A stretch of 64,000 nucleotides of DNA from DSVZ01 sp964568145 (GCA_964568145.1 CAZMOZ010000007.1:62001-126000); one strand, 5' to 3'. Positions 16,965 through 25,702 are shown, numbered from the stretch's first letter. The notes: generated by a model from the sequence alone, not told the origin. Numbers and translations: made by a program.

Positions 16965-19223
16965 ATGCGCAACAAGCGACAGCATTTCAACCCGAAAGCC
17001 GAAGCCGGGCCGGCGGGACACCCCGCGCGGCGGCCGACATCGGTTTTCCAGTTCATTTCCTCCGACCGCCGGCTCCGGCGGGCCTGGCGCCTTTGTCTGG
17101 CGTCTGCGGCGGCCGTTTGCACCGGGCAGGCCGCCGACGCCGAACCGCTCGTCGAGGCCTTGGACAAGGTGGTCGTGGTGGGCGAGAACATCGCCGACGA
17201 CGCGGTGCAGCCGTTGTTCCCGCCGGAGGTCCAGGACGTGCGGGTGTTCGGCGGCAAGAAGGCCACCGTGCTCGATCTGGACGCGCTGCCGCAAATCCAG
17301 ACCGACAATTACCGGCAGGCGTTCGCCAAGGTGCCCGGCCTGCTGACCAGCGAACTGTCCAACCCCTCGCTGCTGAGCCTCGGTTACCGCGGGATCGGCG
17401 ACCCGCACGAGTCGCAAAACCTGCTGGTCCTCAAGGACGGCATTCCGTTCGTGGTGGACCTGCTGGGCTACCCGACGGTGTATTACGCGCCGCCGTTCGA
17501 GTCGCTGGACCGATTTGAATTCATCCGCGGCGGCGCGGCGCTGATGTACGGTCCCCAGCCCAGCGGCGCGCTGAACTACGTCACCCACCAGCCGCGCGCC
17601 GACCGGCCGGTGGCCTTCTCCACGCAGCACATCTTCGGCTCGGACGACCTGTACGCCACCTACTCGACGCTGGACGGCACGCTGGGCCGGCTGGGCTACC
17701 TGCTGAGCTACGACCACCGGCAGGGCGACAGCTTCCGCCGCGAAAACAGCGACTACGAATTGAACGGCGGCAGCGCGCGGTTCGTGTTCACCGCCACGCC
17801 CGCCACCCGCTGGGGACTGGACCTGGACGCGTACAGCGCCGATTCCGGCGAGCCGGGCGGCCTCACGTTCAACACCGCGCCGGGCTTTCTGAACTACAAC
17901 GAGGACCGCACCGCGACGCAGCTTCGGTACGACCGGGTGCGGGTCCAGCGGTACGTGCCGGTGCTGTCCTTCACGTACGAAGGCTGGGACAGCACGACGC
18001 TGGAGGTGAAGGCTTGGGGCGGGCATTACGCGCGGTTCAGCAAGCGCCAGCGCAACAGCGGCGGGTCGGCCTTCGGCAACGCGGGCAACCTGATTGATTC
18101 CAACACCATCGCCGACCACAACTACTACTTCGGCGGCCTCGACGCGCGGCTGCGCCATGACTGGGTGGCCGGGAGCGAGGCGCACGTGCTGACCGCGGGC
18201 GTGACCGGCTACGGCTCGGACGCGCCGTACCGCGAGTATCGCGGCGCCACGGCGGACGCGGACACCGGCACGCCGCGGGTGATCACCGACCGCAGCTCGG
18301 CCTACGGCGCGGTGTTCGCGGAAAACCTGTTCCGCTTCGGCCGGGCGCGGATCACGCCGGGGGTGCGCTTCGAGTTCAACCAGCAGGACGTGGCGGAGGA
18401 ACTCAACCTCAACAAGACCTCGCCGCTGCTGCGCGAGGATCACCTCGACTTCGTGCCGTTGGTCGGGCTGGGGCTGGCGCACGAGTTCGACCGGCAGATC
18501 ACCGCCTACGGCAACGTCTCGCAAGGCTACAAGGCCAAGACGTACAGCGACGCCGTGCCGCCGCAGAACAACACGGTGGTCAACGAGTCGCTGGACCCGG
18601 CGAACAGTTGGACGTACGAGGTCGGGCTGCGCGGGCACCCCTTCGAGTGGCTGTACTTCGACACCAGCCTGTTCCTGGTGGATTACGACAACCGCTTCGG
18701 CAGCGTGACCGAAGGCGACATCACCACCATCCAGAACGTCGGCCGCTCGATCAACCGGGGCTGGGAGGCGGGCGCGGAGGTGGACCTCATCGGCCTGACG
18801 GACGCGGTGCGCGGGCACGACGCCGGCCGGCGGGCCGCTTCGCTGAACCTGTACGGCAACTTCCAGTGGCTCGACGCCGAGTTCGTGTCCGGGCCGCTGG
18901 AAGGGCGCGCGCCGCAGTACGCCCCGGATTACATGGTGCGCACCGGCCTGATCTACCGCCGCGGCAGCGCGGTGAAGGTGTCGCTGCTCGGCACCTTCCT
19001 CGGCGACCATTTCGCCAACGACAACAACACGCCGGACTTCCACATCCCGGCCTACATGGTCTGGGACCTGACGGCGGAGGTGCGCGTGTACCGCGACACC
19101 CTCAGTCTGCTGGGCGGCATCAACAACCTCTTCGACGAGGACTACTACTCGCGCATCCGGGCCAACGGCATTGACCCGGCCTACGGCCGCAACTTTTACG
19201 TCGGCGCGCGGCTGAGCTTCTGA
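16965..19223 (+). CDS. TonB-dependent outer-membrane receptor (FecA-like)
   Basis: A 752-residue outer-membrane receptor that would import a siderophore or other large ligand using TonB energy. The plug domain spans about residues 70-200 (VTVL-like DALPQIQTDNYRQAFAKVPGLL, RGIGDPHESQNLLVLKDG, RFEFIRGGAALMYGPQPSG). The rest is a beta-barrel, with NVSQGYKAKTYSDA, GINNLFDEDYYSR and the terminal aromatic residue RLSF. RRAWRLCLASAAAVCTGQAADA looks like the signal peptide, so the 35-40 residues before it are odd. They are encoded by copy A1 of the inverted-repeat element (NPKAEAGPAG...PTSVFQF). Either the element was captured into the N-terminus or translation starts elsewhere; no ATG lies between it and the signal peptide. 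The FecA-like label comes from plug similarity; the ligand is unknown. Confidence 0.87.
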   Translation: MRNKRQHFNPKAEAGPAGHPARRPTSVFQFISSDRRLRRAWRLCLASAAAVCTGQAADAEPLVEALDKVVVVGENIADDAVQPLFPPEVQDVRVFGGKKATVLDLDALPQIQTDNYRQAFAKVPGLLTSELSNPSLLSLGYRGIGDPHESQNLLVLKDGIPFVVDLLGYPTVYYAPPFESLDRFEFIRGGAALMYGPQPSGALNYVTHQPRADRPVAFSTQHIFGSDDLYATYSTLDGTLGRLGYLLSYDHRQGDSFRRENSDYELNGGSARFVFTATPATRWGLDLDAYSADSGEPGGLTFNTAPGFLNYNEDRTATQLRYDRVRVQRYVPVLSFTYEGWDSTTLEVKAWGGHYARFSKRQRNSGGSAFGNAGNLIDSNTIADHNYYFGGLDARLRHDWVAGSEAHVLTAGVTGYGSDAPYREYRGATADADTGTPRVITDRSSAYGAVFAENLFRFGRARITPGVRFEFNQQDVAEELNLNKTSPLLREDHLDFVPLVGLGLAHEFDRQITAYGNVSQGYKAKTYSDAVPPQNNTVVNESLDPANSWTYEVGLRGHPFEWLYFDTSLFLVDYDNRFGSVTEGDITTIQNVGRSINRGWEAGAEVDLIGLTDAVRGHDAGRRAASLNLYGNFQWLDAEFVSGPLEGRAPQYAPDYMVRTGLIYRRGSAVKVSLLGTFLGDHFANDNNTPDFHIPAYMVWDLTAEVRVYRDTLSLLGGINNLFDEDYYSRIRANGIDPAYGRNFYVGARLSF
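16985..17053. repeat. Inverted-repeat element, copy A1, within receptor N-terminus
   Basis: Left arm AACCCGAAAGCCGAAG and right arm CATCGGTTTTCCAG enclose a GC-rich centre similar to copies A2 and A3. It is the only copy lying inside a predicted coding region, in frame with the TonB receptor. Confidence 0.75.
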
Positions 19224-19225
19224 TG

Positions 19226-19278
19226 CGCCCCACCCTTTCCCTCATCCCCGGTGGGGGAGAGGGTGCCCGCTAGGCGGA
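19226..19278. other. Imperfect hairpin after the TonB receptor gene
   Basis: CACCCTTTCCC pairs with GGGAGAGGGTG around a C-rich loop just after the receptor stop, with one mismatch and no T-tract. It could slow transcription or be another dispersed hairpin. A similar hairpin lies near 44242-44264. Confidence 0.3.
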
Positions 19279-19332
19279 TGGGGGATTCGTTTCGCCGCGA
19301 AAGCCGGTCGCCGGCAGAACATCCGCGCGGCT

Positions 19333-19788
19333 TCAACCCTTCAGGAAGCTCCGCAGCATCCAGATAGTTTTTTGGTGCAGCGTGATGCGGCCCACCATGA
19401 GGTCCTGGCTTTCCTGGTCGTTGGCCGCGCCGGCGAGGTCGCGCGCGCGCACCGCGTCGGCCACCAGCTTTTCGTTGGCGGTGACGAGCTGGCGCACGTA
19501 TTCCTCTTGGGCGAGCGGCGCGGCGAACTCCTTCATCTGCGCCGCCTGCGCCAGGATGCCCAGCCCGCCCACGGCGTACGCGCCGAGCGCGCGCACCCGC
19601 TCGGCGATCTCGTCAATCGCGGTGAAGAGCTCCTCGTACTGGGTCTGGAAGGCGGTGTGCAGGGCGAAGAAGCCCGGGCCTTCAACGTTCCAGTGGGCCA
19701 GATGCGTGAGCGCCATCAAAGCGTAAGAATCGGCGAGCACCTGGTTCAGGCTCGCCGCCAGTTCAGGGCGGGTGGGTTGCTTTGCCAT
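19333..19788 (-). CDS. dps: Dps-family ferritin-like protein
   Basis: A 151-residue protein of the Dps/ferritin-like fold, normal in length for Dps. It has ALTHLAHWNVEGPGFFALHTAFQ in the first helix pair and EELFTAIDEIAERVRALGA in the second: the H, D and E residues of the inter-subunit ferroxidase site. Dps forms a 12-mer that oxidises and stores iron with peroxide and protects DNA in stationary or oxidative stress. The start at MAKQPTRPEL was chosen because the frame upstream runs through a repeat-bearing gap and looks non-coding. It converges with the TonB receptor gene and diverges from hisA. A pairing with iron uptake is suggestive only. Confidence 0.88.
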   Translation of the reverse strand: MAKQPTRPELAASLNQVLADSYALMALTHLAHWNVEGPGFFALHTAFQTQYEELFTAIDEIAERVRALGAYAVGGLGILAQAAQMKEFAAPLAQEEYVRQLVTANEKLVADAVRARDLAGAANDQESQDLMVGRITLHQKTIWMLRSFLKG

Positions 19789-19878
19789 GAGCGCGAGGAT
19801 GCGCCGTGAATGGTTGAAACGCAACCGCCCAGGCCGGCGCTGCGCGCCGGAGTAAAGGGGGAGCGTTGCTTCCCACCA

Positions 19879-19935
19879 GGTCGCCCCTTGCGGGGAGCGA
19901 CGGATCCGGCCCCTGGGCCAGGGGCCGGCTACCCA
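19879..19935 (+). repeat. Double-hairpin repeat, copy B2
   Basis: Hairpins GTCGCCCC/GGGGAGCGAC (slightly irregular) and CCGGCCCCTG/CAGGGGCCGG, ending GGCTACC. It lies in the divergent gap between dps and hisA and is followed within 20 bp by a D-H module. Confidence 0.85.
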
Positions 19936-19952
19936 ATACCCGCCGGGCTGCC

Positions 19953-20030
19953 CCCGCAGTCTGACGACCACAGCCACGGAAAGCCGGGGCTCATCAGGCT
20001 CTCGCCCCACCTCGTCAGTCGCGACACTGG
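19953..20030 (+). repeat. D-H repeat module
   Basis: CCCGCAGTCTGACGACC, then CAGCCACGGAAAGCC, then a CTCTCGCCCCACCTCGTC block. The same order of blocks is seen on the minus strand at 47027-47123 and, interrupted by another element, at 56793-56953. Confidence 0.65.
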
Positions 20031-20074
20031 TGGCTGCCTTGTCAGTCCACCGCCCGGCGGGTAGCGTGACCGCG

Positions 20075-20857
20075 ATGTTCCGACCGTGCATTGACCTCCA
20101 CGAAGGCCGGGTGAAGCAGATCGTGGGCGGGTCGCTCACCGATGATCCCGCCACGCTGCGCACCAACTTCGTGGCGCCGCAGCCGCCGGCGTGGTTCGCC
20201 GCCTTGTACCGGCGCGACGGCCTGCGCGGCGGGCACGTGATCTGTCTCGGCCCGGGCAACGACACGGCCGCCCGCGAGGCGCTCGCCGCCTATCCGGGCG
20301 GTCTGCAACTCGGCGGCGGTGTCACCGCCGCGACTGCGCGCGACTGGCTGGAGGCCGGCGCCTCGCACGTGATCGTCACCTCGTGGGTGTTCCGCGAAGG
20401 CCGCCTGGATCACGACCGCTTGCAGGCGTTGGTCCGGGCGGCCGGCCGGGAACGCCTCGTGTTGGACCTGAGCTGCCGCCGCCGCGGCGCGGAGTACTGG
20501 GCGGTGACTGACCGCTGGCAGCGCTTCACCGATCTGCCGGTCAATCGCGCCACGCTGGAACGGCTGGCGGAGTCCTGCGCGGAATTCCTGATTCACGCCG
20601 TGGACGTGGAAGGTCTTTGCCGCGGGATAGACGCGGAGCTGGTGACCCGCCTGGGCGAATGGACCCCACTGCCCATCACCTACGCCGGCGGCGCGAGGTC
20701 GCTGGAGGATTTGGAACAGGTGACCGCGCTGGGCCGGGGCCGGGTGGACCTGACGATCGGCTCGGCGCTGGACATCTTTGGCGGCGCCGGCGTGCGGTAC
20801 GCGGACTGCGTGGCCTTCAACCGCCGCGTCGCCGCCAGCGCCGCGCCGCCAGGCTGA
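20075..20857 (+). CDS. hisA: HisA-type isomerase of the eukaryotic (HIS6) branch
   Basis: A 260-residue TIM-barrel protein. It starts MFRPCIDLHEGRVKQIVGG, which matches the plant/fungal HIS6 type rather than the usual bacterial HisA opening (IIPAIDL). HisA converts ProFAR to PRFAR in histidine synthesis. Barrel phosphate sites are visible at LQLGGGVTAATARDW and ITYAGGARSLEDL, the second catalytic region at FLIHAVDVEGL and the C-terminus at IGSALDIFGG. The start was placed at MFRPCIDL because family members begin within a few residues of it. No other his gene is near, so it is an orphan in the pathway sense. Its 3' end overlaps the convergent murJ by 41 bp. Confidence 0.85.
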   Translation: MFRPCIDLHEGRVKQIVGGSLTDDPATLRTNFVAPQPPAWFAALYRRDGLRGGHVICLGPGNDTAAREALAAYPGGLQLGGGVTAATARDWLEAGASHVIVTSWVFREGRLDHDRLQALVRAAGRERLVLDLSCRRRGAEYWAVTDRWQRFTDLPVNRATLERLAESCAEFLIHAVDVEGLCRGIDAELVTRLGEWTPLPITYAGGARSLEDLEQVTALGRGRVDLTIGSALDIFGGAGVRYADCVAFNRRVAASAAPPG

Positions 20858-22427
20858 AGATTTCCTTCGCCTCCGACACGCGCAGCCACAGCGCGAGGCC
20901 GAAGTACATGGCCGTGGCCGCCAGCGCCGGCACAAACACCTCGCCGAGCCGCAACCCGAGCGTGTCGTGCCCGAGCCGTCGCGCCCACAGCCACGCCCCG
21001 GCCCACGCCATCCCGCCGGTCAGCAGCGCCGCGGGCACCAGACAGAAGAGCTTGGTTTGCAGTTCCGCGAGATCGAGCGTCTTGAGCTTGCGACGCAACG
21101 CGCGGCTGAGCAGCCAGACATTGATGGCGGAGGTGACCGTGTTGGCCAGGCCCAGCCCCGCCTGGCGCAGCGGCGCCACCCACCAGAGCGAGAGCAGCAG
21201 GTTCAGCGCGAGGCAGAACAGGCTGATCCGCATCGGCGTCTTCGTGTCACCCAGCGCGTAGAACGCGCGGGCGAGCATGTTCACGGCGGAGAAGGCCACC
21301 AAGCCCGGCGCCAGACAGGTGAGCGCCAGCGCGGTGCGTTGTGTGGCGCCGAGGTCGAATTTCCCGCCCTGGAAGAGCAGGCGGATGACCGGCTCGGCCA
21401 GAGCGACCAGCAGCGCGGAGGCCAGCAGGTTCGCGAACGCCACGTAACCCAAGCCCTGGCGGAGCGTGGCGCGGAACTCCGGGTACTTCTTCTCGGCCGC
21501 CAGGCCGGACAGCGTGGGCAGGAGATACGTGGCCAGCGACACGCCCACGATCCCTTGCGGAAACTCCATCAGGCGCACCGCGTAATCGAACGAAGCCACG
21601 ATGTGCCGGTCCACCCAGTACGAGACCAGCATGATGATTGTGACGTTGAACTGGAAGGCCGCCACGCCGATGATGCCGGGCACCATCCGCCGCGCCACCT
21701 CCCGCACCGTGGCGTCCCGCCAGGGCGTGATCCAGCGAAAGCGGAAGCCTTCCCGGAACAGTGTGGGCAGTTGAAAGGTGAACTGCGCCAGCCCGGCCAC
21801 CAGCACCCCCACGCCCAGCGCGAAAATCTGCGTCTCGAGCGTCGGCCCCAATCGCGGCGCCAGCAGCAGCACGCTGGCGATCATGACCACGTTGAGCATG
21901 GTCGCGCCCAGCGCCGGCACGAAGAAATGCCCGCGGGCGTTGAGCATCCCGATGCACAGAGCCGCCAGGCACACCAGTATCAGGTACGGCAGCATCAGCC
22001 GCAGCAACCGCAACATCAGCCGGACGTCCTCGGAGAGCGCCAGCGGCGGGAACACCGCCTGCCCGGCGCGCGTCCACGGCGGGTCGCTGAGCGCGAGCAC
22101 CAGGCTGATGAGCACCAAGCCCGCGCCGACCAGCGCGGCGGTGACCACCACCAGCCCGGACAAGGCGGCGTTGGCGGCCTGCCACATCGCCGCTTTGCCC
22201 TCGTGGGTCTCCTTGTGCTTGAAGATCGGGATGAACGCCGCGCTCAACGCGCCTTCGCCCAGCAGCCGGCGGAACAGGTTGGGAATCTGGAACGCCAGTT
22301 TGAAGGCGCCCGCCACGGGGCCGTCGCCCATGAAGCGCGCGTACACCTGCTCCCGCACCAGCCCCAGCACGCGGCTGGCCAGCGTGGCGACGGCCAGCGC
22401 GGTGGAGCTTTTGAGCATTTGCGACAT
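20817..22427 (-). CDS. murJ: Lipid II flippase MurJ
   Basis: A 536-residue inner-membrane protein with about 14 hydrophobic segments. It opens with ALAVATLASRVLGLVREQVYARFMG and then FRRLLGEGALSAAFIPIF, both hallmarks of the MurJ/MviN family in the MOP superfamily. Further on it has FDYAVRLMEFPQGIVGVSLATYLLP and ARAFYALGDTKTPMRIS. MurJ turns lipid II from the cytoplasmic to the periplasmic leaflet for peptidoglycan synthesis. Length is typical (510-540). It is not in the mre cluster found 28 kb away. Its promoter region contains double-hairpin copy B3. Confidence 0.93.
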   Translation of the reverse strand: MSQMLKSSTALAVATLASRVLGLVREQVYARFMGDGPVAGAFKLAFQIPNLFRRLLGEGALSAAFIPIFKHKETHEGKAAMWQAANAALSGLVVVTAALVGAGLVLISLVLALSDPPWTRAGQAVFPPLALSEDVRLMLRLLRLMLPYLILVCLAALCIGMLNARGHFFVPALGATMLNVVMIASVLLLAPRLGPTLETQIFALGVGVLVAGLAQFTFQLPTLFREGFRFRWITPWRDATVREVARRMVPGIIGVAAFQFNVTIIMLVSYWVDRHIVASFDYAVRLMEFPQGIVGVSLATYLLPTLSGLAAEKKYPEFRATLRQGLGYVAFANLLASALLVALAEPVIRLLFQGGKFDLGATQRTALALTCLAPGLVAFSAVNMLARAFYALGDTKTPMRISLFCLALNLLLSLWWVAPLRQAGLGLANTVTSAINVWLLSRALRRKLKTLDLAELQTKLFCLVPAALLTGGMAWAGAWLWARRLGHDTLGLRLGEVFVPALAATAMYFGLALWLRVSEAKEIFSLAARRWRRRGG

Positions 22428-22486
22428 CGCGCCGGCAGTCTAGGGCGCTGAGGCGGGTCGCCAAGCGGCAAACCGGCGGCGGGGCA

Positions 22487-22544
22487 GGTCGCCCCTCGCT
22501 GCGGGGCGATGGTTCCGGCCCCCGGGCCAGGGGCAGGCCACCCA
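22487..22544 (+). repeat. Double-hairpin repeat, copy B3
   Basis: Stems GTCGCCCC/GGGGCGAT and CCGGCCCCCG/CAGGGGCAGG lie about 60 bp upstream of the murJ start. An E motif follows at 22564. Confidence 0.8.
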
Positions 22545-22563
22545 AGTCCCGGCGGGCGATTCT

Positions 22564-22587
22564 GCCTGCAGGAAATTGAGATGCGCC
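22564..22587 (+). repeat. E motif, copy 1 (24 bp)
   Basis: A 24-bp sequence with core GAAATTGAGATGCGCC. It recurs once more at 42236 with a single mismatch, in both cases a short distance after a double-hairpin repeat. Confidence 0.7.
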
Positions 22588-22700
22588 GGGTCGCGAACGC
22601 GCTACGCCGGCGGGGCTGCGGGACTTGCTCCTCCAAGGCTCTGGGAAGGCCGGGCGGCAGGATATCGCCCTTTACGTCAGGCAGGATGTCTGACGCTGCA

Positions 22701-23492
22701 TCAAAAAGCGATCCGCTCGCCATCCTCCGGGATGCGCACCGGGACGGGCGACAACGCCCGGGCCGCGCGCGTCCGCCAGCGTCGTCGCTGCCGCCACTGG
22801 TCGGCGGAAAGATGCACGAACACCGCGCGCCGGATGGGATGGCCGCGCAGCCGGGCAAACAAACTGGCGGGCTCCAGATGCGCCAGTTCGCAGACGAACA
22901 GGTCCAACGGCTCGCGAATCAGCGGCGGCACGTCGTCCAGCCCGCCCAGGTCGGCCGAATGCGCCACGCGGCAGCCGCGGTCTTCGAGCAGGAAACTGAA
23001 CGCCTCGCCGTCCAGCCCGCGCGCGGCCTTGGGGTTCACCGCCAGCGCGCGCAGGTGGCTGGAAGGGACGGGCGTCACCGATCCCGTGCCCGCCGGCACC
23101 GGCTGCCACGGCCGCAGCGGTTCCCATTGCAGGTCGAAAGGCGGCCGGGCGTCGAACAGGCGCGCGGCGCGCATCAGGGTTTGCACCGGCCGCAGCCCCG
23201 TCTCGGGCAGATGAATCGTGAGCGGGCGCTGGCGCCGCGACAGCCAAAGTCCTTGCAGGAGCATGAACAGGCCGCCGACGTGGTCAAAATGCAGATGCGA
23301 GATGAAGACGCGGTCCAACGTCTCGAGCCGCGTGCCGGCGCGCAGCAACGCCTGGCTGGCCGGCTCGCCGCAGTCCACCAGCAGGCGCGTGGCGCCGAAT
23401 TCGTACAGGAACGCCGCGTGACCCCGGTCCGCCGTCACGTGGCCGTCGCCCACGCCGAGGCAGGTGAGGGTGCGTTGCGGGCGGGCGGGCAT
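22701..23492 (-). CDS. Metallo-beta-lactamase-fold hydrolase, RNase Z-like
   Basis: A 263-residue MBL-fold protein. The zinc motif SHLHFDHVGG is near residue 65, an aspartate in VAHSADLGGLD near 178, and late histidine candidates lie in VFVHLSADQW. The layout resembles RNase Z/ElaC and arylsulfatase-type MBL proteins: early LLVDCGEPASQALLRAG, and no long insertion. It may be a phosphodiesterase for RNA or cyclic nucleotides; the substrate cannot be set from sequence. The start at MPARPQRTLTCLGVGDG leads straight into the first beta strand. It lies 20 bp after the DUF1080-protein gene on the same strand and may be co-transcribed with it. Confidence 0.75.
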   Translation of the reverse strand: MPARPQRTLTCLGVGDGHVTADRGHAAFLYEFGATRLLVDCGEPASQALLRAGTRLETLDRVFISHLHFDHVGGLFMLLQGLWLSRRQRPLTIHLPETGLRPVQTLMRAARLFDARPPFDLQWEPLRPWQPVPAGTGSVTPVPSSHLRALAVNPKAARGLDGEAFSFLLEDRGCRVAHSADLGGLDDVPPLIREPLDLFVCELAHLEPASLFARLRGHPIRRAVFVHLSADQWRQRRRWRTRAARALSPVPVRIPEDGERIAF

Positions 23493-23512
23493 GGCGCGGG
23501 TTGGGGCAGGGC

Positions 23513-24262
23513 TCAGCGGCAGGGCGGCGGGGCGGCGGACGTGCGCACCGCGAGGTCCCGGAACCGCACCCGCAGTTCGTCGCCGGTGTGGATTTGCAAC
23601 GCCAGGTGGCCGCGCATTCCCACCCGGTGCTGCCGGTGGACCTCATCGTCCAGCGTGCCGGCGCCGTCGTAGTCGGTGACCTCGTGTCCGTTGAGGCGTA
23701 CGCGCACGCGGATGCCGCGAGCGGTGATCTCCAGCCGGTTCCAATCCGGGGAGCCGCCGGCGAAATGGAACGGCACGCCCGGCCGGGCCATCGCCTCGTT
23801 CACCCACTGGCCACGCGGCACCGGCGGAAAGAGCCAGCGCTGGTTGCCGCGGGTTTCGTCCCAGATCATGCCGGTGCGCCACGGATCCGGCGGGTGGATG
23901 TCCACCTGCGGGCCGTCCAGCCAGCCCGCCGCGTCGTCGTAGCGGCTGCGAATCTGGACGCCGGTGTTGCCGGGGCTGTCGCGGAACGGCTGGAACTCAA
24001 GGCGTAATTCGAAGTCGTCGAACTCCTCCTCGCTCAGCAGCCAGATGTAATCGTGTTTCGGGCGGCCCAGTGAATCCGCCACGATGCAGCCGTCCTCGAC
24101 CCGCCACCACGTCTGCGCGCGGTCCGCCGGCTTGCACTTCACCACCCAGCCGGTGAGGTCGCGGCCGTTGAACAACGGCCGCCACGACGCGGCCGCGGGC
24201 TCGGCGGCTTGCGGCAGCCAAGCCGGCAACGCCGCGAGCAGACAGATTCCCGGAAGACGCAT
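23513..24262 (-). CDS. Secreted DUF1080 / 3-keto-disaccharide hydrolase-like protein
   Basis: A 249-residue exported protein. The signal peptide MRLPGICLLAALPAWLPQAA is followed by one jelly-roll domain of the DUF1080 family (now called 3-keto-disaccharide hydrolase). Typical marks are WRPLFNGRDLTGWVVK at the start, YIWLLSEEEFDDFELRLEF, SPGNTGVQIRSRY, and the C-terminal strand HLALQIHTGDELRVRFRDL. Members are very abundant in Verrucomicrobiota and Planctomycetota and act on sugars or glycosides outside the cytoplasm. It stands 30 bp after glgC on the same strand, although a shared role with glycogen synthesis is not obvious. Confidence 0.85.
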   Translation of the reverse strand: MRLPGICLLAALPAWLPQAAEPAAASWRPLFNGRDLTGWVVKCKPADRAQTWWRVEDGCIVADSLGRPKHDYIWLLSEEEFDDFELRLEFQPFRDSPGNTGVQIRSRYDDAAGWLDGPQVDIHPPDPWRTGMIWDETRGNQRWLFPPVPRGQWVNEAMARPGVPFHFAGGSPDWNRLEITARGIRVRVRLNGHEVTDYDGAGTLDDEVHRQHRVGMRGHLALQIHTGDELRVRFRDLAVRTSAAPPPCR

Positions 24263-24292
24263 GGCGATGGGTCGGAGGGCGTGGCCGGCGGG

Positions 24293-25600
24293 TCAGATGA
24301 TGGTCCCGTGCGGGATGACGGCGTTCTTGGGGATGACCACGATGCCGTCGCGGATGAAGTACAACGGGTGGTCCAGCGTCTGCGGCTTGCCGTGGGGGGT
24401 GATGACGCAGTTGTCCCCGATGCGGGCGTTCTTGTCCACGACGGCGGTGTCAATGCGTGTGTTGCGGCCGATGCCGATGCGCGGCTGGCCGGCGGCGGCG
24501 TGGGCGGCGATGGATTCGGCCGATTCGTAATAGTCCGCGCCCAGCATGACGGTGCGGGTGATGTGGCTGCCGGCGTCCACCATGTACCGCAGGCCGACGA
24601 TGCTTTGGGAAATCTTGCAGTGGTTCAGGATGCAGCCGTCGGAGACGACCGCGTGGTCTAGCGAGGCGCCGTTGATCTTCGAGGGCGGCAGGAAGCGCGG
24701 CCGGGTGTAAATCGGCGCCGTCATGTCGAAGAAGTTGAACCGCGGCAGCTCGGAGGTCAGCTCCAGGTTGGCCTCAAAGAACGAGCGGATGGTGCCGACG
24801 TCCTCCCAGTAGCCCTGGAAGATGTGCGAGTACACCCGGCAGTCGCGGATGAGGCGCGGGATGACGTGCTTGCCGAAGTCGGTGAGGTCGTTGTCCAGCG
24901 CGCGGTGGAGCAGGTCGCGGTTGAACAGGTAGATGCCCATCGAGGCCAGAAACGCCTCGTCCAGGCCGGTGATGCCCAGCGCCGCGTGGGTGGCGGGGTC
25001 CACCCGCAACTGATCCTGCACCGCGGGTTCCTTGGGCTTCTCCTCGAAGCGCAGGATGCGCTGCTGGGCGTCAATCTGCATGATGCCAAACGACGGCACG
25101 GCGGCGCGGTTGACCGGGATGGTGGAAATGGTCAGCTCGGCCCCGGACTCGACATGGCGCCGCAGCACTTCGCGGTAATCCATGCGGTACAACTGGTCGC
25201 CGCTGAGGATCAGGGCGTAGTCGAATTCCACCTCGCGGAAATGGATCAGGTTCTTGCGGACGGCGTCGGCGGTGCCCTGGTACCACGAGGCGTCGGTCAT
25301 CGTCTGCTCCGCCGCCAGAATCTCGACGAAGCCCCGCGAAAAGGCGTCGAACTTGAACGAGCCGTACACGTGGCGGTGCAGCGAGGCGGAGAGGAACTGG
25401 GTGAGGATGTAGATGCGGCGGACGCCGGAGTTGATGCAGTTGGCGATGGGGATGTCCACCAACCGGTACTTGCCCGCCAGCGGCACGGCGGGTTTGGCGC
25501 GCTCGCGGGTCAGCGGAAACAGGCGGGTGCCCTGCCCGCCACCCATGATGATGGCCAGCACCCGGTTGGGGTCGGCCGTTGATTGCTGCGTCGCAGGCAT
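24293..25600 (-). CDS. glgC: Glucose-1-phosphate adenylyltransferase
   Basis: A 435-residue ADP-glucose pyrophosphorylase, the committed step of bacterial glycogen synthesis. It shows the nucleotide-binding loop IIMGGGQGTRLFPLTRERAKPAVPL with KYRLVDIPIANCINSG; the catalytic region LILSGDQLYRMDY; the sugar-phosphate site RFEEKPKEP; GYWEDVGTIRSFFEANL; and a C-terminal left-handed beta-helix (VSDGCILNHCKISQS, IGIGRNTRIDTAVVDKNARIG). The length and DNLTDFGKHVIP-type segment match plant/cyanobacterial-like GlgC. The start follows a good Shine-Dalgarno (AAAGGA, nine bases upstream). It is divergent from glmS, with about 100 bp between; a promoter candidate lies there. Confidence 0.95.
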   Translation of the reverse strand: MPATQQSTADPNRVLAIIMGGGQGTRLFPLTRERAKPAVPLAGKYRLVDIPIANCINSGVRRIYILTQFLSASLHRHVYGSFKFDAFSRGFVEILAAEQTMTDASWYQGTADAVRKNLIHFREVEFDYALILSGDQLYRMDYREVLRRHVESGAELTISTIPVNRAAVPSFGIMQIDAQQRILRFEEKPKEPAVQDQLRVDPATHAALGITGLDEAFLASMGIYLFNRDLLHRALDNDLTDFGKHVIPRLIRDCRVYSHIFQGYWEDVGTIRSFFEANLELTSELPRFNFFDMTAPIYTRPRFLPPSKINGASLDHAVVSDGCILNHCKISQSIVGLRYMVDAGSHITRTVMLGADYYESAESIAAHAAAGQPRIGIGRNTRIDTAVVDKNARIGDNCVITPHGKPQTLDHPLYFIRDGIVVIPKNAVIPHGTII

Positions 25601-25609
25601 GGTTTGCAG

Positions 25610-25665
25610 TCCTTTCTTGCGCGGGGTTTTTCCCGCTTATAGCGTCGCCTGCCGGTCGCGCGCAA
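25610..25665 (-). promoter_or_regulatory. Candidate promoter and RBS of glgC
   Basis: On the minus strand: TTGCGC, 18 bases, TATAAG (TATAAG at 25636-25641), a 5' leader with a small GCGGG-A5-CCCGC hairpin, then AAAGGA at 25610-25615 before the ATG. The -35 box is weak. Confidence 0.35.
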
Positions 25666-25702
25666 GCGGCATCCCCCCAATTCGCCGCGGCCGGTGGAAA
25701 CC

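Noticed and set aside
16800..19043. A 747-codon frame on the minus strand opposite the TonB receptor
   Set aside because: No motif, skewed composition, and fully covered by a well-supported outer-membrane receptor.
25601..25702. glmS ribozyme or other riboswitch upstream of glmS
   Set aside because: Only about 100 bp separate glmS from the divergent glgC and nothing resembles the ribozyme core.
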